Made by a program: the position numbers and the translations under genes. Source: Streptomyces cellulosae (GTDB lineage: Bacteria; Actinomycetota; Actinomycetes; Streptomycetales; Streptomycetaceae). Taken from it: DNA of 64,000 bases. Every line of letters starts with the position of its first letter. The stretch's first letter is position 1. This document shows positions 51,899 through 60,740 of this stretch, one piece after another. The notes below the pieces were generated by a model that made no database searches, was not told the origin of the DNA, and saw nothing but the letters and a program-made list of their open reading frames with translations. The DNA is taken from the NCBI RefSeq assembly GCF_000721105.1, contig NZ_JOEV01000004.1:186001-250000 (forward strand). The letters run 5' to 3'.

Positions 51899-52525
51899 TC
51901 AGGCGTCCCCGTACGCCTCTCCGCCCAGTTCGAACCCCGCCGTACCGGCGGTCGCGTCGGCGAGCCAGGCCCGGAAGGCCTCCACACCGGCGTCCGGCAG
52001 TCCGATCTCGATGGTGACCGCCTCGCCGTAGCGCACATCCCGGACCTCGCGTCCGGTGGCCCGCAGATCGTTCTGGATCTTTCCCGCCCGCTGATGGTCC
52101 ACCGTCACCGTGGCGAGGCGGAACCGGCGGCGGGTGATCGTGCCGAGGGAGTCCAGCGCTTCGCCGACCGCTCCCCCGTACGCCCTGATGAGGCCCCCCG
52201 CGCCGAGCTTGGCCCCGCCGTAGTAGCGGGTGACGACGGCGACGACGTACCGCATGTCCCGGCGCAGCAGCATCTGGAGCATGGGGACGCCGGCAGTACC
52301 GCCGGGTTCGCCGTCGTCGCTCGCCTTCTGGATCGCGGCGTCGGCGCCGATGACGTACGCGAAGCAGTTGTGCGTGGCGTCCGCGTGCTCCTTGCGGACG
52401 CCGGCGACGAAGTCCTGGGCCTCCCGCTCGGTGGCGGCCGGGGCGAGGGCGCACAGGAAGCGTGAACGGTTGACCTCGGTCTCGTGCACGCCGGCGCGGG
52501 CCACGGTGCGGTACTGGTCCTGCAT
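51899..52525 (-). CDS. YigZ/IMPACT-family protein
   Basis: The 208-residue IMPACT/YigZ protein has the conserved core RSRFLCALAPAATEREAQDFVAGVRKEHADATHNCFAYVIG, then DDGEPGGTAGVPMLQML and VTRYYGGAKLGAGGLIRAYGGAV (UPF0029 signature). A C-terminal DUF1949-type domain follows. Members are thought to act in translation or ribosome regulation, but bacterial function is not settled. Monocistronic. The 244 bp downstream of its start (52526-52769) is G-rich low-complexity sequence with no gene. Confidence 0.9.
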   Translation of the reverse strand: MQDQYRTVARAGVHETEVNRSRFLCALAPAATEREAQDFVAGVRKEHADATHNCFAYVIGADAAIQKASDDGEPGGTAGVPMLQMLLRRDMRYVVAVVTRYYGGAKLGAGGLIRAYGGAVGEALDSLGTITRRRFRLATVTVDHQRAGKIQNDLRATGREVRDVRYGEAVTIEIGLPDAGVEAFRAWLADATAGTAGFELGGEAYGDA

Positions 52526-52769
52526 CGGGCCAGCCTATGCGGAGGGGGTGGGGTGGGCTTGGGGGCGGGTGCGGGTGCGGGTGGGCCGCGGGTACGGGTG
52601 AGATCGGTGTGGGCCGACGCGGGTGGCGGGCGCCACCGTTCCGGACACGGTCGCGGCGGTCCTGCCGGCCCTCCGGTCGTTCCGGTCCGACCGGTCTTGC
52701 GGGTCCCGCCGGTCCTGCGCGACCGCGCGGCCAGGTGCCGCCGTACGCGCGTCCACGCGCGCGGGATCA

Positions 52770-53309
52770 CTACTTCTTCCCCCGCGGGACGGTCACGCCC
52801 GTCAGCAGGGCCGTCCCCGGGGTGAGGTCCCGCCAGTCGGTGCCGCGCCAGGCCAGGACGGCGATCGCCGACGTCGGGAACTTCAGGCGCACCTCCTCGA
52901 GGGCGTCGTCCAGACCGTCCCCGGCCAGGTCGAGGACCAGCTCCTCCAGCCCGGGGTTGTGCCCGACCAGCAACAGCGTGTCGACCCCGGCGGGCACGGC
53001 CTGCACGACGTCCCGCAGTTCCGGTACGTCGGCCGCGTACACCTGCGCGGCAAAACGTACCGGCGGCGGTGTCCCCCACTGCCCGGAGGCCAACTCCCAG
53101 GTCTGCCGGGCCCGTAGGGCGGTGGAGCACACGGCGAGGTCCGGCAGCAGGTCGGCCTCGGCGAGGGCACGGCCCGCGGCGGGAGCGTCCCGGCGGCCGC
53201 GCGGCGCGAGCGGGCGTTCGTGATCGGCGACGCCGTCGGGCCAGGCGGACTTGGCGTGCCGCAGCACCACCAGGTGACGCAGCGGGCCCGCTCCCGCCCG
53301 GGCGATCAC
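52770..53309 (-). CDS. SixA-type histidine phosphatase
   Basis: The 179-residue protein of the histidine phosphatase superfamily has RHG-type motif LRHAKSAWPDGVADHERPLAPRG (catalytic His in RHA) and the second His in LLVGHNPGLEELV. The RHAKS-W form is that of SixA phosphohistidine phosphatases. The GTG at 53309 overlaps the upstream stop by 4 bases (GTGA), so translation is coupled to the CysRS-like gene. The phosphohistidine target is unknown. Confidence 0.9.
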   Translation of the reverse strand: MIARAGAGPLRHLVVLRHAKSAWPDGVADHERPLAPRGRRDAPAAGRALAEADLLPDLAVCSTALRARQTWELASGQWGTPPPVRFAAQVYAADVPELRDVVQAVPAGVDTLLLVGHNPGLEELVLDLAGDGLDDALEEVRLKFPTSAIAVLAWRGTDWRDLTPGTALLTGVTVPRGKK

Positions 53310-54301
53310 GCCGGGGATCCGACGTCGCGGGTGAGTTCGAGACCGAGCAGCCGGTCGGCGTAGGCGAAGGTCTCGAAGCGTGCCCCAGCGGGCAGGTCCG
53401 AGGTCTCCACGCGCCGCAGGACCCGCAGTACCCCGAGCACGTCCAGGTCGTCCTCCCAGGCGGCCCGCAGCTCCCCGCGCACCTCCTCGGGGATGGCCCG
53501 CGACGGCTCCCTGGCCCACCCGGCGACCGCCCGCCGCCACCGTACGAGGGTGTCCTCGGCGTCCCTCAGGGCGTCCGCGTCCAGCGGGACAGGCTCGCTC
53601 CGGGGCCGGGAGAGCAGCCCCAGGCGTACGACGGCGGGGGCGGCGCCCCCGGGCATCCCGGCGTCCGCGGGGCCGGCCGAGGGAACCGGGGCTACGGGAG
53701 CGACGGAAGTGACAGGTGCGACGGCGAAGTGGACGTCGGCAAGGGCGTGTGAGGCGGCTCCGGCCGAGCTCGACGCCGGAGCGGTGTCGGCGGACCGGGC
53801 GGTGTCGAATGCCGGGGCCCTGTCAGCGGCCCCCTCCGGGTCGGCGGCGTGAGCACCTCCGGACGCTCGCCGGCCGTCGGCAACCCGCGCGGTGTCGGAG
53901 CCGGCGGCGGTCAGGGGCCCGGATCCGCCCTCGGCCCTCGATCCACTCCCGGCTCCCGGCCCCCTCCCCGGCAGGCCGGCGTCGCTCTCGCCCACCACAT
54001 GGATCACCTGGGCCGCCCCCAGCCCCGCCCCGGTGTCCCCGCCGTCCTCGAACGGCCGGATGCCCAGGGCCGCGGCGGTCGCCCTCAAGTCCGGCTGCCG
54101 CCGCTCGCCGCCGAGCAGGGCCCAGACCGGCGTGCCGCCGAGTTCCAGGGCGCGGACCAGGACGTCCGCGAGGAGCAGCACCCGTAGAGCCGTCGTGTCG
54201 TGGCCCGTGACGTGGGCCACGACCCGGGTCAGGCCGCGGCGGGCTGGAGCGGCGTCGACGGGCTCGCCGGTTCGGGCGTCGGTGATGCGCAGCACGGCCA
54301 T
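53306..54301 (-). CDS. CysRS/MshC-like protein with low-complexity insert
   Basis: The 331-residue product's N-terminal 110 residues (LRITDARTGEPVDAAPARRGLTRVVAH, LRVLLLADVLVRALELGGTPVWALLG, AAALGIRPFEDGG) resemble part of the class-I cysteinyl-tRNA synthetase/MshC fold. The C-terminal 100 residues (DALRDAEDTLVRWRRAVAGWA onward) are a helical domain. Between them lies an Ala/Gly/Ser-rich insert of about 110 residues. I see no HIGH or KMSKS motif, so tRNA charging is unlikely. Several hundred bases of antisense ORF here are shadows. It is the first gene of a pair with the SixA phosphatase. Confidence 0.55.
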   Translation of the reverse strand: MAVLRITDARTGEPVDAAPARRGLTRVVAHVTGHDTTALRVLLLADVLVRALELGGTPVWALLGGERRQPDLRATAAALGIRPFEDGGDTGAGLGAAQVIHVVGESDAGLPGRGPGAGSGSRAEGGSGPLTAAGSDTARVADGRRASGGAHAADPEGAADRAPAFDTARSADTAPASSSAGAASHALADVHFAVAPVTSVAPVAPVPSAGPADAGMPGGAAPAVVRLGLLSRPRSEPVPLDADALRDAEDTLVRWRRAVAGWAREPSRAIPEEVRGELRAAWEDDLDVLGVLRVLRRVETSDLPAGARFETFAYADRLLGLELTRDVGSPA

Positions 54302-54443
54302 GAGCGTAGGCGCGCGGGGAGCACGGCGCCACCGCACACCCGAACAAACGTTCCGACCGGTTCCACGACAGGGAATCACCGGGAACCGCTCACTGTTCCC
54401 GCATAGGCCAGGCAGTCCCGCAGCAGACCGGAGGAGACCCACC

Positions 54444-54851
54444 GTGTACGGCGACGACGCAACGGTCCGCAAGATCCTCACCGAACTCGGCGACACCTGG
54501 GCCGTGGTCGGCCTGTCGTCGAACCGGCGGCGTGCCGCGTACGGCGTGGCCGAGGTGCTGCAGCGCTACGGCAAGCGGGTGGTGCCGGTCCACCCCAAGG
54601 CGGAGACCGTGCACGGCGAGCGGGGATACGCCTCGCTCGCGGACATCCCCTTCGCCGTGGACGTCGTCGACGTGTTCGTGAACAGCGACCTCGCCGGGGC
54701 GGTCGCCGACGAAGCCGCCGCCGTCGGCGCCAAGGCCGTCTGGTTCCAGCTCGGCGTCGTCGACGACGCCGCGTACGGCCGCACCCGCGCGGCCGGCCTG
54801 GACATGGTCATGGACCGCTGCCCCGCCATCGAGATCCCTCGGCTGGGCTGA
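54444..54851 (+). CDS. CoA-binding protein (YccU-like)
   Basis: The 135-residue Rossmann-type CoA-binding domain has TWAVVGLSSNRRRAAYGVAEVLQRYGKRVVPVHPKAETVHGERGYASLADIPF and ends MDRCPAIEIPRL, the usual small CoA_binding_2 family. GTG 54444 follows GGAGGAG. The family is widespread but has no firm function; it may sense acyl-CoA. Monocistronic. Confidence 0.92.
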   Translation: MYGDDATVRKILTELGDTWAVVGLSSNRRRAAYGVAEVLQRYGKRVVPVHPKAETVHGERGYASLADIPFAVDVVDVFVNSDLAGAVADEAAAVGAKAVWFQLGVVDDAAYGRTRAAGLDMVMDRCPAIEIPRLG

Positions 54852-54952
54852 GCGTCGGCGCGGCCGCAGGTGCCGTGCGGCGGACCCGCGCACGCCCCCG
54901 CGCCGAGGTCTGCCGACGCTCTCCCCCTCGATGGCACCGTCATAATGCTCCG

Positions 54953-56173
54953 GTGACCTCTACGTCCCGCTCCGCCAACTCCGGTGCCCCGCAACGCTTT
55001 CCGGTCGTCGTCGTGGGTGCCGGTCCCGCGGGGCTGACCATCGGCAACATCCTGCGGGCCTCCTCCGTCGACTGTCTCGTCCTCGAGACGGAGACCCGTG
55101 AGTTCATCGAGCAGCGGCCCCGGGCGGGCGTCATCGAGGAGTGGGCCGTGCGCGGGCTCCAGCAACGCGGCCTCGCCGACGCCCTGTTGGAGCGGGCACA
55201 GCTGCACACCGACTGCGAGTTCCGGTTCGGCGGTCAGCGCTTCCGGTTCTCCTACGGCGAGCTGACGGGCACTCATCACTTCTTCTATCCGCAGCCGTTG
55301 CTGGTCACGGACCTGGTGCGCGCGTACGCGGACGTGCGGGGCGGGGAGATACGGTTCGGCGTGCACGACGTCCAGCTGCACGACCTGGACACGGAGCGGC
55401 CGTCGGTGTCGTACGTCGACGCGGAGACAGAGCAACGCGCAGTGGTCGCCTGCGACTTCGTCGTGGGCTGCGACGGGGCACGCGGCGTGACCCGCGCCGC
55501 CCTTCCCGGGCATGCGCACATCGCCCGGCACGACTACGGCATCGGGTGGCTGGCGCTGCTCGCCGAGGCGCCGCCCTCCAACGACTGCGTCGTGTTCGGC
55601 ATCCATCCGAACGGTTTCGCCGGGCACATGGCCCGCAGCCCCGAGGTGACCCGCTACTACCTGGAGTGCCCGCCCGGCGACGACCCGGAGAACTGGTCCC
55701 ACGAGCGCGTCTGGTCCCAGTTGCGGCAGCGGCTCGCCGCCACCGACGCCGGGCCGCTGACCGAGGGACGGCTGATCGAGAAGCGCGTCCTCGACATGCA
55801 CAGCCACGTCGTGGAACCCATGGTGTTCGGACGGCTCTTCCTCGCCGGGGACGCCGCCCACCTCACCGCGCCCATCGCGGCGAAGGGCATGAACCTCGCC
55901 CTGCACGACGCCTTCCTGCTCGGCGACGCGCTCGCCGCGTACCTCACGAAGGGAGAGGAGACCGGCCTCGACGGCTATTCGGAGGCGTGTCTGCGGCGCG
56001 TGTGGGACTACCAGGAGTTCTCGCAGTGGCTCTCCGAGGTGTACCACGGCACTTCGTCGGGCGACGCGTACCGCGCGGGCACCACCTTCGCCCGGCTCAG
56101 GCGCCTGTTCACCTCCCCGACCGCCGCGGCCGCCTTCGCCGAGCAGTACCTGGGCACGGCGCCCGCCCACTGA
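54953..56173 (+). CDS. pobA: 4-Hydroxybenzoate 3-monooxygenase-like flavoprotein
   Basis: This is a 406-residue FAD monooxygenase of the PobA group. GxGxxG FAD motif VVGAGPAGLTIGNIL lies near residues 17-31, RAGVIEEWAVRGLQQRGLADALLE carries the substrate-side residues, VVGCDGARGVTR is the DG motif and LFLAGDAAHLTAPIAAKGMNLALHD is the GD motif. It would hydroxylate 4-hydroxybenzoate to protocatechuate. No pca genes or PobR are adjacent, so the product probably feeds a pathway elsewhere. CATAAT at 54941 lies 6 bases before the GTG, consistent with a leaderless message. Confidence 0.88.
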   Translation: MTSTSRSANSGAPQRFPVVVVGAGPAGLTIGNILRASSVDCLVLETETREFIEQRPRAGVIEEWAVRGLQQRGLADALLERAQLHTDCEFRFGGQRFRFSYGELTGTHHFFYPQPLLVTDLVRAYADVRGGEIRFGVHDVQLHDLDTERPSVSYVDAETEQRAVVACDFVVGCDGARGVTRAALPGHAHIARHDYGIGWLALLAEAPPSNDCVVFGIHPNGFAGHMARSPEVTRYYLECPPGDDPENWSHERVWSQLRQRLAATDAGPLTEGRLIEKRVLDMHSHVVEPMVFGRLFLAGDAAHLTAPIAAKGMNLALHDAFLLGDALAAYLTKGEETGLDGYSEACLRRVWDYQEFSQWLSEVYHGTSSGDAYRAGTTFARLRRLFTSPTAAAAFAEQYLGTAPAH

Positions 56174-56199
56174 CCTCGTCACCGGGCGCCCCCGCCGTG

Positions 56200-56559
56200 T
56201 CAGTCGTGCGGCGGGCGGTCGCTGAGCCGGTGGTCGGCCACGTTCAGCGCCTCGTCCACCAGGCGGCGCAGATGCCCGTCGCGCAGTGAGTAGATCACCC
56301 GACGCCCCTCTTTCCGGGTGTTCACCAGCCCCGCCAGCCGCAGCCGGGCCAGGTGCTGGCTGACGGCGGGCCGCGCCGCCCCGCACGCCTCGGTGAGCGT
56401 CGTGACATCGGCCTCGCCCGCCGCCAGGGCGTGCAGCAGCGTGAGCCGGGTGCGGTCCCCGAGCAGGGCCAGCACCTCGGCGGCGAGCGCGAACTGCTCC
56501 TCGCCGGGGGTACGCGGATGCGCATGATGCGCAGGTGATAGGTGCAAGCGTGCGCTCAT
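56200..56559 (-). CDS. ArsR-family metal-sensing repressor
   Basis: The 119-residue winged-helix ArsR/SmtB protein has VLALLGDRTRLTLLHALAAGEADVTTLTEACGAARPAVSQHLARLRLAGLVNTRKEGRRVIYSLRDGHLRRLVDEALNVADHRL. A His-rich N-terminus (LHLSPAHHAHPR) and the alpha5 His residues suggest a Zn/Co/Ni-type site. ATG 56559 gives a typical start, with a GTG at 56565 possible. It diverges from a CDF efflux gene, the standard czrA-like arrangement, and should repress it when metal is low. Confidence 0.9.
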   Translation of the reverse strand: MSARLHLSPAHHAHPRTPGEEQFALAAEVLALLGDRTRLTLLHALAAGEADVTTLTEACGAARPAVSQHLARLRLAGLVNTRKEGRRVIYSLRDGHLRRLVDEALNVADHRLSDRPPHD

Positions 56560-56620
56560 ACGCACATAATGGCGTCGTGGGCCGGGCACGTCCACACCCA
56601 CGCACCGGAAGGGGATCCAC

Positions 56621-57694
56621 GTGAGCGACCGGCACGACCACGGGCACGCGCCGCACACGCACGACGGCGCATCCGGGCACGCGCACCCCCACGCCTCCTC
56701 GCGCTCCTCCCGTCTGCGGCACCGCCTCGGCCACCTCCTCACCCCCCACTCCCACGAGACCGCCGACAAGCTGGACTCCGCCCTGGAGTCCTCGGCCCGC
56801 GGTATGCGCGCCCTGTGGATCTCGCTGGCGGTGCTCGGTGCGACGGCGCTGGCGCAGGCGGTCGTGGTGGCCGTCTCCGGCTCGGTGGCGCTGCTCGGGG
56901 ACACCGTGCACAACGCCGCGGACGCGCTGACCGCCGTACCGCTCGCCATCGCCTTCGTGCTGGGCCGGCGGGCGGCGACCCGGCGCTTCACCTACGGCTA
57001 CGGCCGGGCGGAGGACCTGGCGGGCATGGCGATCGTGCTGACGATCGCCGCGTCCGCCGCCTTCGCGGGCTGGGCCGCGGTCGACCGGCTCCTCGACCCG
57101 CGCCCGGTCACGCACCTCCCGGCCGTGGCGGCGGCCGCTCTGGTCGGCTTCGCGGGCAACGAGTGGGTGGCCCGGTACCGGATCCGGGTGGGCCGGGACA
57201 TCGGCTCGGCCGCCCTGGTCGCCGACGGACTGCATGCCCGGACGGACGGATTCACGTCGCTGGCCGTGCTGTTGGGGGCCGGCGGCTCGGCGCTCGGCTG
57301 GCAACTGGCCGACCCGATCGTGGGGTTGGCGATCACGGCCGCGATCGCGCTGGTGCTGCGGGACGCGGCGCGCGAGGTGTTCCGGCGGGTGATGGACGCC
57401 GTCGACCCGGCCCTGGTGGACGCGGCCGAGCGGGCGCTGCGGGAGGTCGACGGGGTGCGTGGGGTGGGCGAGTTGCGGCTGCGCTGGATCGGGCACCGGC
57501 TGCGCGCCGAGGTGGCGGTCGTCGTGGACGGCGAGGCGACGGTACGTCAGGCGCATGCCGTGGCCGTGGACGCCGAACACACCCTGCTGCACGCCGTCCC
57601 TCGCCTCACCGCGGCCCTGGTGCACGCCGATCCGGCCCCCGTACCGGGCCAGACGGATCCGCACCACCCCCTCGCCCACCACGCGCACGCCTGA
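56621..57694 (+). CDS. CDF-family divalent cation efflux protein
   Basis: The 357-residue cation diffusion facilitator has a His-rich N-terminus (SDRHDHGHAPHTHDG, GHAHPHA) and six hydrophobic segments. The metal-site residues are visible as DTVHNAADAL in TM2 and DGLHARTDGFTS in TM5 (HxxxD). A cytoplasmic domain follows, with a His-rich end (DPHHPLAHHAHA). It probably exports Zn2+ (or Co2+). The divergent ArsR gene is its likely regulator. GTG start at 56621, preceded by GAAGGGGA. Confidence 0.94.
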   Translation: MSDRHDHGHAPHTHDGASGHAHPHASSRSSRLRHRLGHLLTPHSHETADKLDSALESSARGMRALWISLAVLGATALAQAVVVAVSGSVALLGDTVHNAADALTAVPLAIAFVLGRRAATRRFTYGYGRAEDLAGMAIVLTIAASAAFAGWAAVDRLLDPRPVTHLPAVAAAALVGFAGNEWVARYRIRVGRDIGSAALVADGLHARTDGFTSLAVLLGAGGSALGWQLADPIVGLAITAAIALVLRDAAREVFRRVMDAVDPALVDAAERALREVDGVRGVGELRLRWIGHRLRAEVAVVVDGEATVRQAHAVAVDAEHTLLHAVPRLTAALVHADPAPVPGQTDPHHPLAHHAHA

Positions 57695-57696
57695 GG

Positions 57697-58260
57697 CTAG
57701 GCGACCGGGGTCCCCAGCCCTTCCAGGACCACCGCGCCCGGCAGCTGAGCGAGCGCCTTCCCCGGCACCAGCAGCTTGCCGCGCCGGCGTCCGCTGCCGA
57801 CCAGGACGTACGGCAGGTCGACGACGGCCGAGTCGACCAGCACCGGCCAGCCCTCCGGCAGTCCGATCGGGGTGATGCCGCCGTACTCCATGCCGGTCTC
57901 GCCCGTCGCCGTGTCCATGGAGGCGAACGAGGCCTTGCGGGCGCCGAGCTGGCGGCGCACGACTCCGTTGACGTCGACGCGGGTGGTGGACAGCACGACA
58001 CACGCGGCGAGCGTGGACTCGCCGCCCCGCTTCCCGGCCACGACCACGCAGTTCGCCGACTGCTCCAGCAGCTCCCGGCCGTAGTGCTCGACGAAGGTGG
58101 CGGTGTCGGCCCATTCCGGGTCGGTGTCGACGTAGACGATCTGCTCGGCGGGGACGCCGCCGCTCCAGTGGCGTACGGCGTCGGCGACCGGGCGGGTCAG
58201 TTCGTCGAGGGCGTCCGGGGCGGGCGTGGCGTGGTCGAAGTGTCCGATGGGTGCGTCCAT
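57697..58260 (-). CDS. YbaK/EbsC-family aminoacyl-tRNA deacylase-like protein
   Basis: The 187-residue YbaK/prolyl-tRNA-editing domain protein has ANCVVVAGKRGGESTLAACVVLSTTRVDVNGVVRRQLGARKASFAS and MEYGGITPIGLPEGWPVLVD, the family catalytic surface around the conserved Lys. It would hydrolyse mischarged aminoacyl-tRNA in trans. It is not the ProRS insertion domain. Convergent with the CDF gene (2-base gap). Confidence 0.9.
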   Translation of the reverse strand: MDAPIGHFDHATPAPDALDELTRPVADAVRHWSGGVPAEQIVYVDTDPEWADTATFVEHYGRELLEQSANCVVVAGKRGGESTLAACVVLSTTRVDVNGVVRRQLGARKASFASMDTATGETGMEYGGITPIGLPEGWPVLVDSAVVDLPYVLVGSGRRRGKLLVPGKALAQLPGAVVLEGLGTPVA

Positions 58261-58292
58261 GGCGGCACGCTAACAAAGGCCGGCCGGGCGTC

Positions 58293-58898
58293 TCAGGGCA
58301 CGGGCGGGACCGAGACGGCCATCACCATCTCCATCGGGACCTCGCCCTGGTTGCCGTACGCGTGCGGGGTGTTGGCCTCGAAGGTGGCGCTCGCGCCCGC
58401 CGGGACGCGGTACTCCACGCCGTCGACGGTGAGCGTCAGCTCGCCCGTCGTGACATGGACCAGTTCGACCGTGCCGGAGGGGTGCGGGTCCGACGGGCTG
58501 CTCTCGCCCGGCATCAGCCGCCAGTCCCACATCTCCAGGGGGCCGGGGGCCTCGGTGCCCGCGAGGAGCCGGTTGTAGCTGCCGGCGTCGGTGTGCCACA
58601 GCCGGACGGCCTGGTCGGCGGGGACGACCCGCACCTTGAGGCCCCGTTCGTAGTCGAGCAGGGTGGTGATGCTGACGCCGAGGGCGTCACCGATCTTCAC
58701 GACCGTGCCGAGGCTGGGGTTGGTCCGGGCCTGCTCGATCTGGATGAGCATCCCGCGGCTGACCCCGGCCCGCGCGGCGAGCACGTCGAGGGTGAAGCCG
58801 CGCACGGCACGCCAGTGCTTGACGTTGCGCGCCAGGGACTGGGTCAGCAGGTCGAGGTCCGACACGTTCCGTCCAATATTGTGAATGACAGAGTTCAT
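58293..58898 (-). CDS. XRE-family regulator with cupin domain
   Basis: The 201-residue product has a helix-turn-helix (residues 22-80: LARNVKHWRAVRGFTLDVLAARAGVSRGMLIQIEQARTNPSLGTVVKIGDALGVSITTLL) plus a C-terminal cupin_2 (WDWRLMPGESSPSDPHPSGTVELVHVTTGELTLTVDG, ANTPHAYGN). Such regulators respond to small metabolites. It diverges from an EamA transporter at 58958, and an inverted repeat overlaps its own start. It probably represses both genes. Confidence 0.93.
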   Translation of the reverse strand: MNSVIHNIGRNVSDLDLLTQSLARNVKHWRAVRGFTLDVLAARAGVSRGMLIQIEQARTNPSLGTVVKIGDALGVSITTLLDYERGLKVRVVPADQAVRLWHTDAGSYNRLLAGTEAPGPLEMWDWRLMPGESSPSDPHPSGTVELVHVTTGELTLTVDGVEYRVPAGASATFEANTPHAYGNQGEVPMEMVMAVSVPPVP

Positions 58899-58900
58899 TC
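58883..58900. promoter_or_regulatory. Inverted repeat over the XRE-cupin start
   Basis: GAATG-ACAGAGTT-CATTC spans the ATG of the XRE-cupin gene. A further TCATTCACCGAACT lies at 58929-58942 near the EamA gene. These ATTC-type half-sites are candidate operators for autoregulation and for the transporter. Confidence 0.45.
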
Positions 58901-58957
58901 GACTGCACTACCGTGTGGTGCACCCGATCATTCACCGAACTGTACTGCGAGGCCCCC

Positions 58958-59815
58958 ATGACAGCACTCTTCGCCCTGGCGACCAGCCTGCTGTGGGGGC
59001 TGGCCGACTTCGGCGGCGGACTGCTGACCCGACGCGTCCCGGCACTCACGGTGGTCGTCGTCTCCCAGACGATCGCGACGGTCGTGCTGGGCGCGATCGT
59101 GGTGGCCACCGGCGGCTGGAGCGAGGCCGGCCCGCGGCTGTGGTTCGCGGTGGCGGCGGGCCTGGCGGGCCCCGTGGCGATGATCTGCTTCTACGAGGCG
59201 CTCGCCCGGGGCCCGATGGGAGTCGTCTCCCCGCTGGCCACCCTCAGCGTGGCGGTCCCCGTGAGCGTGGGTCTCTTCCTCGGCGAACGTCCCGGACTCG
59301 TGCAGGCCGCGGGCATCGCGGTCGCCGTGACCGGTGTCGTCCTCGCCGGCGGACCGCACCTGAGGGGCGCCGCCGTGCAGCGGCAGACCATCGTCCTCAC
59401 GCTGGTCGCGGCCCTCGGCTTCGGCACGGTGTTCGCGCTGATCGCGGAGGCCTCGACGACGGTCACCGGCCTGTTCCTCGCCCTGTTCGTGCAGCGCGTG
59501 GTCAACGTGGCGGCGGGCGGAGCCGCCCTGCACGTCTCCGTGCGGCGGGGCGGCGAGGCCCTGCCGCCCGGCGGCTTCCCCTGGGCCTCGCTGCCGGCGC
59601 TCGGTTTCGTCGGTCTCGCGGACGTGGCGGCGAACGGCACGTACGCGATCGCCGCCCAGCACGGCCCGGTCACCGTGGCCGCCGTCCTCGCCTCGCTCTA
59701 CCCGGTGGTGACGGCCCTGGCCGCCCGCGGCTTCCTCAGCGAACGCCTGCGGGCGGTCCAGGCGGCGGGGGCGGGTCTGGCGCTGCTGGGCACGTTGTTG
59801 CTGGCGGCGGGTTAG
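58958..59815 (+). CDS. EamA-family (DMT) transporter
   Basis: The 285-residue protein has ten hydrophobic segments in two EamA repeats, beginning MTALFALATSLLWGLADFGGGLLTRRVP and MICFYEALARGPMGVVSPLATL in repeat 1. Repeat 2 ends LASLYPVVTALAARGFLSERLRAVQAAGAGLALLG. It is an exporter of amino acids or related metabolites by family. It diverges from an XRE-cupin regulator. ATG 58958 is the most likely start; the longer frame to 58913 has no ribosome site. Confidence 0.92.
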   Translation: MTALFALATSLLWGLADFGGGLLTRRVPALTVVVVSQTIATVVLGAIVVATGGWSEAGPRLWFAVAAGLAGPVAMICFYEALARGPMGVVSPLATLSVAVPVSVGLFLGERPGLVQAAGIAVAVTGVVLAGGPHLRGAAVQRQTIVLTLVAALGFGTVFALIAEASTTVTGLFLALFVQRVVNVAAGGAALHVSVRRGGEALPPGGFPWASLPALGFVGLADVAANGTYAIAAQHGPVTVAAVLASLYPVVTALAARGFLSERLRAVQAAGAGLALLGTLLLAAG

Positions 59816-59845
59816 CCGCACCTCCGGCGCGGGACGACGGGTCCC

Positions 59846-60643
59846 TCAGGCGTCGGCGTCCAGCTCCGCGAGGCGGGCCACGTCCTTCTCGTCCAAATCC
59901 GCCAGTTTCAGCAGCTGTTCGGGGGTGACGCCCTCGGGAATCGGCACCGGGGGCGGGGTCCGCAGCGGCGGCTGCCAGCCGTCGGCCGGGGTCCACCGCC
60001 GGACGACCCGTGCGGGCGCCCCCGCCACCACCGCGTGGTCGGGCACCACCCCGCGTACGACGGCGCCGGCCGCGACGACCACGTTCCGCCCGATCCGCGC
60101 CCCCGGCAGGATCACCGCGCCGGTCCCGACCCAGCACCCCGGCCCTATCTCCACCGGCTCCATCCGCGGCCACTGCTTGCCGATGGGCTCGTGCGGATCG
60201 TCGTACGAGTGGTTCGTGGACGTGACATAGACGTACGGCCCGAAGTAGCAGTCGCTGCCGATGGTGACCGTCGTGTCGGCGATGACGTGACTGCCCCGGC
60301 CGAGGACCACTCCGTCCCCTATCCGCAGGATCGGGTCCGGGCCGAGGTCCAGGTCGGGCATCAGACCGGCGGTCAGGGTGACCTGTTCGCCGACGATGCA
60401 GTGGGCGCCCAGATGGATCCAGGGTTCACCGAAGACCGTGCCGAGCGGGAAGGCGAGCCGGGTGCCCGTGCCCAGGGCGCCGAAGCGGAAGCGGCCCGGG
60501 TGGTCGGCGGTGACGGAGCCGGTGCGCTGCACCCAGGCCCAGCCCGCGTGCACGGCCCGCTGGACCGCGCGGCGCCGCCATGATGAGAACGTGTTCTTGC
60601 TCTTCGGCACCCGCACACCGTACTCAGCGTGACGTGAACCCAT
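59846..60643 (-). CDS. Left-handed beta-helix acyltransferase
   Basis: The 265-residue hexapeptide-repeat protein of the LbH acyltransferase group has successive (I/V)G-hexads such as LRIGDGVVLGRGSHVIADTTVTIGSDCYFGPYVYVTSTNHSYDD, then VEIGPGCWVGTGAVILPGARIGRNVVVAAGAVVRGVVPDHAVVAGAPAR. The catalytic His is in the TNHSYDD loop. It probably acetylates a sugar or cofactor. ATG 60643 is used; GTG 60616 (VRVPKSKNTFS) is an alternative that fits related proteins. Confidence 0.85.
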   Translation of the reverse strand: MGSRHAEYGVRVPKSKNTFSSWRRRAVQRAVHAGWAWVQRTGSVTADHPGRFRFGALGTGTRLAFPLGTVFGEPWIHLGAHCIVGEQVTLTAGLMPDLDLGPDPILRIGDGVVLGRGSHVIADTTVTIGSDCYFGPYVYVTSTNHSYDDPHEPIGKQWPRMEPVEIGPGCWVGTGAVILPGARIGRNVVVAAGAVVRGVVPDHAVVAGAPARVVRRWTPADGWQPPLRTPPPVPIPEGVTPEQLLKLADLDEKDVARLAELDADA

Positions 60644-60740
60644 GAGTTCGAGGGCCTGTGATCTTCGCCCCACCCGGTGGCGTACGGTGCCCATGTCGAT
60701 GGCGACGACGAGTACGCGGAGCGACAACGAGGTGAGGGCG

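Noticed and set aside
54566..58276. 1236-residue minus-strand ORF across pobA, arsR and the CDF gene
   Set aside because: It overlaps several real genes in both orientations and has no recognisable family.
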